From NCBI GenBank assembly GCA_023415075.1, contig JAEZLU010000073.1:1-9101 (forward strand): 9,101 bases of DNA, given 5' to 3'. Origin of the DNA: Bacillota bacterium (GTDB taxonomy: Bacteria > Bacillota > Negativicutes > Sporomusales > UBA7701). Below the pieces are notes generated by a model that saw nothing but the letters and a program-made list of their open reading frames with translations, was not told the DNA's origin and made no database searches. A program made the position numbers and the translations under genes. Below are positions 6,068-9,101 of this stretch, one piece after another (the first letter of the stretch is position 1; every line of letters starts with the position of its first letter).

Positions 6068-6314
6068 CGACCGTGCGGGATACTTTTGCCGGGGCTGGAC
6101 ATATTAAGGGTAGTCCGCCGGAGCAGGAGGAAAAACCCGTTCTACCGGCGAAGATGTACGCGTATTCCTATTAAGGGTAAGCCAAGCCGTTTTGGCGATT
6201 TATTTCTGCCTTGACAAATCATGTTTACTATAATTAAAATTGAATTTGTGCATTTACTTCGGTGTACTTGCCGGGGAAGGTTTTTCAGCTTCGCCCGGAA
6301 AAAGGAGACCATCA
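6068..6314 (+). promoter_or_regulatory. Intergenic and leader region before the GT2 gene
   Basis: This interval of 247 bases holds no gene. A hairpin (CCGG..GGAC at 6089-6100 with GTCC.CCGG at 6113-6121) lies soon after pssA. An 11-base direct repeat, TATTAAGGGTA, occurs at 6102-6112 and 6169-6179. A promoter candidate is at 6211-6240, and a hairpin at 6271-6298 ends four bases before the ribosome site. No known riboswitch was recognised. Confidence 0.45.
6211..6240 (+). promoter_or_regulatory. Candidate promoter of the GT2 gene
   Basis: A perfect TTGACA (6211-6216) and TAAAAT (6235-6240, 5/6) are 18 bases apart. A perfect TATAAT at 6229-6234 is only 12 bases from the -35, too close to pair with it. 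The surroundings are distinctly AT-rich. Transcription would begin near 6247, about 68 bases before the ATG. Confidence 0.55.
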
Positions 6315-7604
6315 ATGAGTCAGATTTTCGACTATATCATGATTCCGATGCAGCTCGTTATCGTCTTTTTTACCCTGTACTATTTCATCATCGCTTTTTT
6401 CGGCATATGGCGGCGGCGTGAAGACAAGATACTAACCCCGAAAAAGTCTTTTGCCATTATCGTAGCCGCTCATAATGAGGAAAAAGTAATCGTCCAGCTG
6501 ATTGAAAATCTGCAAGTGCTGAAATACCCGCGGCACTTGTACGACATCTTCGTCGTCGCCGACAACTGCAAAGACCGCACCGCCGAACTGGCGCGGACGG
6601 CCGGCGCCATCGTTTACGAGCGCTTCAACCTCGAACAGCGCGGCAAGGGCTACGCCATGGAGTGGATTTTCGCCAAGCTTTTCCGCCTGCCGCGAAAGTA
6701 CGACGGTATTGCGGTGTTCGACGCCGACAACCTCGTACACCCCAACTTCCTGCTGGAAATGAACAATCGCCTCTGTAAAGGCGAGAAGGTCATCCAGGGT
6801 TACCTCGACGCCAAAAACCCCGGCGATACCTGGATAGCCGGCACCTTCGCCATATCGTTCTGGGTGGTCAACCATATCTGGCACTTGGCCAAATACAACC
6901 TCGGCCTCTCGAGCGTTCTCGGCGGCACCGGCATGTGCATAGCCGGCGACGTTCTCCAGAAATTCGGCTGGGGCGCCACCTGCCTTACCGAAGACATGGA
7001 ATTCACCATGAAGGTGCTCCTCAAAGGCATCCGCACCACCTGGGCCCACGACGCCATCGTCTACGACGAGAAGCCGCTAACATTCGCCCAGTCCTGGAAC
7101 CAGCGCAAACGCTGGGCTCAGGGGCACTTCGACGTCGCCAGCCGCTACATACCCCGCCTGATATACGAAGGCTTCCGCCAGCGCGACATTCGCATTCTTG
7201 ACGGCGTGATCCATCTGCTGCAGCCGCATTTCCTGATTTTGTCGACTCTGTTCGTGCTCTGCAGTTATCTCTATCATATCTACCCCTTTTACACCAACAT
7301 CCTCTATGCCGTCCTGCCGGTCGAGGTCTGGTCGATCATCGCCGTCGGCCAATACGTCTTCCCGGTAATCGTTCTCGCCAAGATCCGGGCCCAGTGGAAA
7401 TCCTGGCTGTATCTCATTCTCTACCCGCTGTTCGTTTACAGCTGGATACCCATCACCTTCATCGGCTACCTCCATCGCAACGACCGCGAGTGGAGCCATA
7501 CCCAGCACACCCGCAGCCTTAGCTACCAGGAGATGGAGCTTCTGGCCTCGGCCGACGACTTTCCCAAGGGCGAGAGCTTCCTTGGCAAACAGGCGGCCAA
7601 GTAA
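6315..7604 (+). CDS. Membrane GT2 glycosyltransferase, processive-synthase-like
   Basis: This 429-residue protein resembles the BcsA/IcaA/hyaluronan-synthase group, which polymerise sugars from UDP-sugars and pass the chain across the membrane. One membrane segment (about 8-31) precedes a cytosolic GT-A domain. Its motifs are AIIVAAHNEE (47-56), VVADNCKD (80-87), FDADN (135-139, the DxD metal site), TEDMEF (225-230, the catalytic-base TED) and QRKRW (263-267, the QxxRW motif of processive enzymes). Several membrane segments follow (about 300-320, 324-345, 345-357 and 362-386). No PilZ domain and no partner gene are seen. I choose the ATG at 6315 because AAAGGAG lies 7 bases upstream. The longer frame from TTG at 6240 would read through the promoter and has no ribosome site. 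The gene ends before a strong terminator. The polymer and the sugar are unknown. Confidence 0.88.
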   Translation: MSQIFDYIMIPMQLVIVFFTLYYFIIAFFGIWRRREDKILTPKKSFAIIVAAHNEEKVIVQLIENLQVLKYPRHLYDIFVVADNCKDRTAELARTAGAIVYERFNLEQRGKGYAMEWIFAKLFRLPRKYDGIAVFDADNLVHPNFLLEMNNRLCKGEKVIQGYLDAKNPGDTWIAGTFAISFWVVNHIWHLAKYNLGLSSVLGGTGMCIAGDVLQKFGWGATCLTEDMEFTMKVLLKGIRTTWAHDAIVYDEKPLTFAQSWNQRKRWAQGHFDVASRYIPRLIYEGFRQRDIRILDGVIHLLQPHFLILSTLFVLCSYLYHIYPFYTNILYAVLPVEVWSIIAVGQYVFPVIVLAKIRAQWKSWLYLILYPLFVYSWIPITFIGYLHRNDREWSHTQHTRSLSYQEMELLASADDFPKGESFLGKQAAK

Positions 7605-7638
7605 CCTGTAACAATCTAGGCCAAAACACGTTTCAGCC

Positions 7639-7668
7639 ATAGATGAGTCGAAGGCTCATCTATTTTTC
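7639..7668 (+). terminator. Rho-independent terminator after the GT2 gene
   Basis: ATAGATGAG (7639-7647) pairs perfectly with CTCATCTAT (7655-7663), and two further pairs (T-G and C-G) close a GAA loop. TTTTT then C follows at 7663-7668. This is a textbook intrinsic terminator and the clearest transcript end in the window. Confidence 0.88.
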
Positions 7669-7677
7669 TATATGACG

Positions 7678-7694
7678 GCCGGCCGCCAGCCGGC
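7678..7694 (+). repeat. GCCGGC hairpin touching the queD ribosome site
   Basis: GCCGGC (7678-7683) and GCCGGC (7689-7694) form a 6-bp all-GC stem with a 5-base loop. The queD ribosome site AAGGAG begins at the next base (7695). GCCGGC is common in this genome's coding DNA, so chance is possible. Confidence 0.4.
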
Positions 7695-7709
7695 AAGGAG
7701 AGAAGAAGC

Positions 7710-8084
7710 ATGTTTGAACTGACGACCATTGTCGACTTCGAAGCCGCCCACTGCCTGCCCGGCTACCCCGGCAAATGCAGTCGGCTGCACGGCCATAACT
7801 GGCGGGTCGAGGTCACCGTAGCCGGCCGTGAGCTTGACGAACTGGGGATGCTCATGGACTTCCGCCTGCTCAAGCAAGAGATAAACCGGGTGATCGACAC
7901 CCTCGACCACTACTACCTGAATGAGATCGAACCCTTTCGCGGCCTGAACCCCACCGCCGAAAACATTGGCCGCTACATCTATCATGAACTCAAAGGCCGT
8001 CTGTCGCCGGCCGGTAAAGTCGACGTGCGGGCCGTCAAGGTGTGGGAGTCGCCGAGCTCGGCCGCCGTTTACCGGGAGGACTGA
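7710..8084 (+). CDS. queD: 6-carboxy-5,6,7,8-tetrahydropterin synthase
   Basis: QueD converts 7,8-dihydroneopterin triphosphate to 6-carboxytetrahydropterin, the second step of 7-deazaguanine and queuosine synthesis in the cytoplasm. The 124-residue length is typical of this family within the PTPS fold. The zinc histidines H14, H27 and H29 lie in FEAAHCLPGY and SRLHGHNW. The catalytic cysteine C23 is in the C-x3-H-G-H spacing expected of QueD. TLDHYYLN (64-71) gives H67 of the catalytic pair. PTAENI (81-86) and VWESPSS (111-117, with E113 binding the pterin) complete the set. The ATG at 7710 follows AAGGAG. The gene sits two bases before queE, which uses its product. queC and the first-step GTP cyclohydrolase are not in view. 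True PTPS/sepiapterin function is unlikely beside queE. Confidence 0.95.
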   Translation: MFELTTIVDFEAAHCLPGYPGKCSRLHGHNWRVEVTVAGRELDELGMLMDFRLLKQEINRVIDTLDHYYLNEIEPFRGLNPTAENIGRYIYHELKGRLSPAGKVDVRAVKVWESPSSAAVYRED

Positions 8085-8086
8085 CC

Positions 8087-8815
8087 GTGGACGCGGCGGT
8101 TGTTGAAGTTTTCTCCTCCATTCAGGGCGAGGGCAAATACGTTGGCTGCCGCCAGGTCTTCCTGCGGCTGGCCGGCTGCAACCTGTCCTGCAATTACTGC
8201 GACACCCCTGCGTCGCGTCAGGCGCCGGCCGCCTGCTGGATCGAAAAAACGGCCGGCCAGCGGGACTTCTTAGCGGTCGACAACCCGCTGCCCCTCGCGA
8301 CGTTGGCCGGCTACATAAACCATCTGCTGGAAAGCCCCCATCATTCGGTCAGCTTCACCGGCGGCGAGCCGCTGTGCCAGGTTGGCGCCGTCATCGCCCT
8401 AGCCGGTCTGATAAAAGGCAAAGTGTACCTCGAAACCAACGGCACGTTGCCGCTGGCCCTTGAAAACGTTCTGCCGCATGTCGCCATCATCAGCATGGAC
8501 ATTAAGCTGCCCTCGAGCGCCGGCCGCGCCTACTGGGACGAACACCTGCGCTTCCTGCGGCTGGCTGCGGCCCGCGATCTCTTCGTCAAAATCGTTATTA
8601 CCGCCGACACCGGGGCCGACGAATTCATCCAGGCCATACGGCTGGTGGCCGCCGTCGACCGGCGCATTCCCGTCGTCCTGCAGCCGGTGACCCCGGTGGC
8701 CGGCGTGGCCGGCGTCACTCCGGCCAAAATGCTGGTGTTTCAGGCCGCCGCCCTGTCGCTGCTCGACGATGTGCGGGTCATACCGCAGACCCATAAGCTT
8801 ATGGGCCAGTTGTGA
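8087..8815 (+). CDS. queE: 7-carboxy-7-deazaguanine synthase (radical SAM)
   Basis: QueE is a radical SAM enzyme that contracts the ring of 6-carboxytetrahydropterin to 7-carboxy-7-deazaguanine. Counting from the GTG at 8087 it has 242 residues. FSSIQGEG (9-16) and VFLRLAG (24-30) lead into the cluster motif CNLSCNYCDT, with C31, C35 and C38 in the canonical C-x3-C-x2-C spacing that holds the 4Fe-4S cluster. FTGGEP (90-95, the SAM-binding GGE motif), LETNGT (115-120), MDIK (137-140) and QTHK (234-237) are also family features. I choose this GTG because GGGAGGA lies 6 bases upstream and it starts two bases after the queD stop. The longer frame from 8042 would begin inside queD without a ribosome site. 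Co-expression with queD is very likely. Confidence 0.93.
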   Translation: MDAAVVEVFSSIQGEGKYVGCRQVFLRLAGCNLSCNYCDTPASRQAPAACWIEKTAGQRDFLAVDNPLPLATLAGYINHLLESPHHSVSFTGGEPLCQVGAVIALAGLIKGKVYLETNGTLPLALENVLPHVAIISMDIKLPSSAGRAYWDEHLRFLRLAAARDLFVKIVITADTGADEFIQAIRLVAAVDRRIPVVLQPVTPVAGVAGVTPAKMLVFQAAALSLLDDVRVIPQTHKLMGQL

Positions 8816-8850
8816 CCTTTACCGACTGCTCATTTAAGGGAGGACTTGAC

Positions 8851-9101
8851 TTGCGGATATTACTCACGAACGACGACGGCATTACCGCCCCCGGCATCCA
8901 GGCTCTCTGGCGGGAATTGTCCACCCTCGGCGAAATAACCGTAGTGGCTCCCGACAGCGAGCGCAGCGCCACCAGCCAGGCCATCACCGTTCACCAGCCC
9001 ATCCGGGTGGACCAATACTGCCTCGAGGACCCGGCCATCTGTGCCTGGCGGATTGTAGGCACACCTACTGATTGCGTAAAGATAGCCCTGGAGGCGCTTA
9101 T
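8851..9101 (+). CDS. surE: 5'/3'-nucleotidase SurE, N-terminal part
   Basis: SurE is a metal-dependent phosphatase of nucleoside 5'- and 3'-monophosphates, sometimes also cutting short polyphosphate, and it acts in the cytoplasm. The first 83 residues are in view and the gene runs off the window. LTNDDG (5-10) holds the metal aspartates D8 and D9. APDSERSATSQAITVHQPIRV spans 33-53, where S39 is the expected active-site serine. GTPTDCVKIAL (70-80) matches the conserved 'GTP.DCV' block. The start is TTG at 8851, seven bases after GGGAGG (8838-8843); the protein begins directly at the conserved RILLTNDDG strand, as usual for SurE. It follows queE by 35 bases with no terminator or clear promoter between, so it is probably read from the same transcript. 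Confidence 0.93.
   Translation, partial: MRILLTNDDGITAPGIQALWRELSTLGEITVVAPDSERSATSQAITVHQPIRVDQYCLEDPAICAWRIVGTPTDCVKIALEAL

Noticed and set aside
6154..6174. Six-codon reading frame (MYAYSY) as a leader peptide before the GT2 gene
   Set aside because: Too short, weak ribosome site, and upstream of the likely promoter, so it is probably not even transcribed with the GT2 gene.
6240..6314. Longer N-terminus for the GT2 protein from TTG at 6240
   Set aside because: It would start inside the likely -10/transcript start, has no ribosome site, and adds no family sequence. The ATG at 6315 has AAAGGAG at good spacing.
6068..6314. Cyclic-di-GMP riboswitch ahead of the GT2 gene
   Set aside because: I looked because such synthases are often under this control, but the conserved GEMM aptamer elements are not recognisable.
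7605..7709. preQ1 riboswitch ahead of queD
   Set aside because: The compact preQ1-I pattern (G-rich stem, CUA-type loop and A-rich tail) is not visible. The hairpin here is an ordinary terminator.
8042..8086. Longer QueE from GTG at 8042
   Set aside because: It begins inside queD without a ribosome site. The GTG at 8087 follows GGGAGGA and starts close to the conserved VFSSIQGEG block.
1..9101. CRISPR array, tRNA, rRNA, transposase or phage genes
   Set aside because: No regularly spaced direct repeats, no tRNA-like or rRNA-like sequence and no mobile-element protein were seen on either strand.

Overview
The window is a 9.1 kb piece of a high-GC bacterial chromosome. It is gene-dense, and strong Shine-Dalgarno sequences (GGGAGG and AAGGAG types) precede most starts. 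Two genes start at TTG and one at GTG. The gene set combines a Firmicutes-style class A penicillin-binding protein, a TagA/WecG-type glycosyltransferase, the short-form phosphatidylserine decarboxylase with its synthase, and SurE. A Gram-negative-staining (diderm) Firmicute such as a Negativicutes/Sporomusaceae relative would fit. That placement is an inference from gene content and style, with moderate to low confidence.

Layout: (1) 1-218 is the 3' end of an HD-domain hydrolase gene on the + strand. (2) 219-715 lies between two convergent genes and has no credible gene. It holds a segment bounded by a near-perfect 18-bp inverted repeat (252-269 / 679-696), with a strong 15-bp hairpin just inside the left end. 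This is the least explained part of the window. (3) 716-1651 on the - strand encodes a membrane-anchored polysaccharide deacetylase. It is divergent from (4) 1770-3803, a bifunctional PBP1A-type peptidoglycan synthase. (5) 3924-4646 encodes a TagA/WecG/CpsF glycosyltransferase behind a leader with a competing-hairpin layout. (6) 4755-5393 and 5390-6067 encode Psd and PssA, overlapping by 4 bases, which together make phosphatidylethanolamine from CDP-diacylglycerol and serine. (7) 6315-7604 encodes a membrane GT2 glycosyltransferase resembling processive polysaccharide synthases. It ends at a clear intrinsic terminator (7639-7668). (8) 7710-8084 and 8087-8815 encode QueD and QueE, two consecutive steps of 7-deazaguanine (queuosine precursor) synthesis. 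(9) 8851 to the window end is the 5' part of surE.

The middle of the window is largely an envelope block: peptidoglycan polymerisation, glycan deacetylation, undecaprenyl-linked sugar transfer, phospholipid synthesis and exopolysaccharide-type glycan synthesis. A nucleotide/queuosine block follows. No rRNA, tRNA, CRISPR array, transposase or phage gene was seen. All protein-coding genes belong to known families. The less ordinary content is in the non-coding intervals: the inverted-repeat-bounded segment and several leader hairpins.
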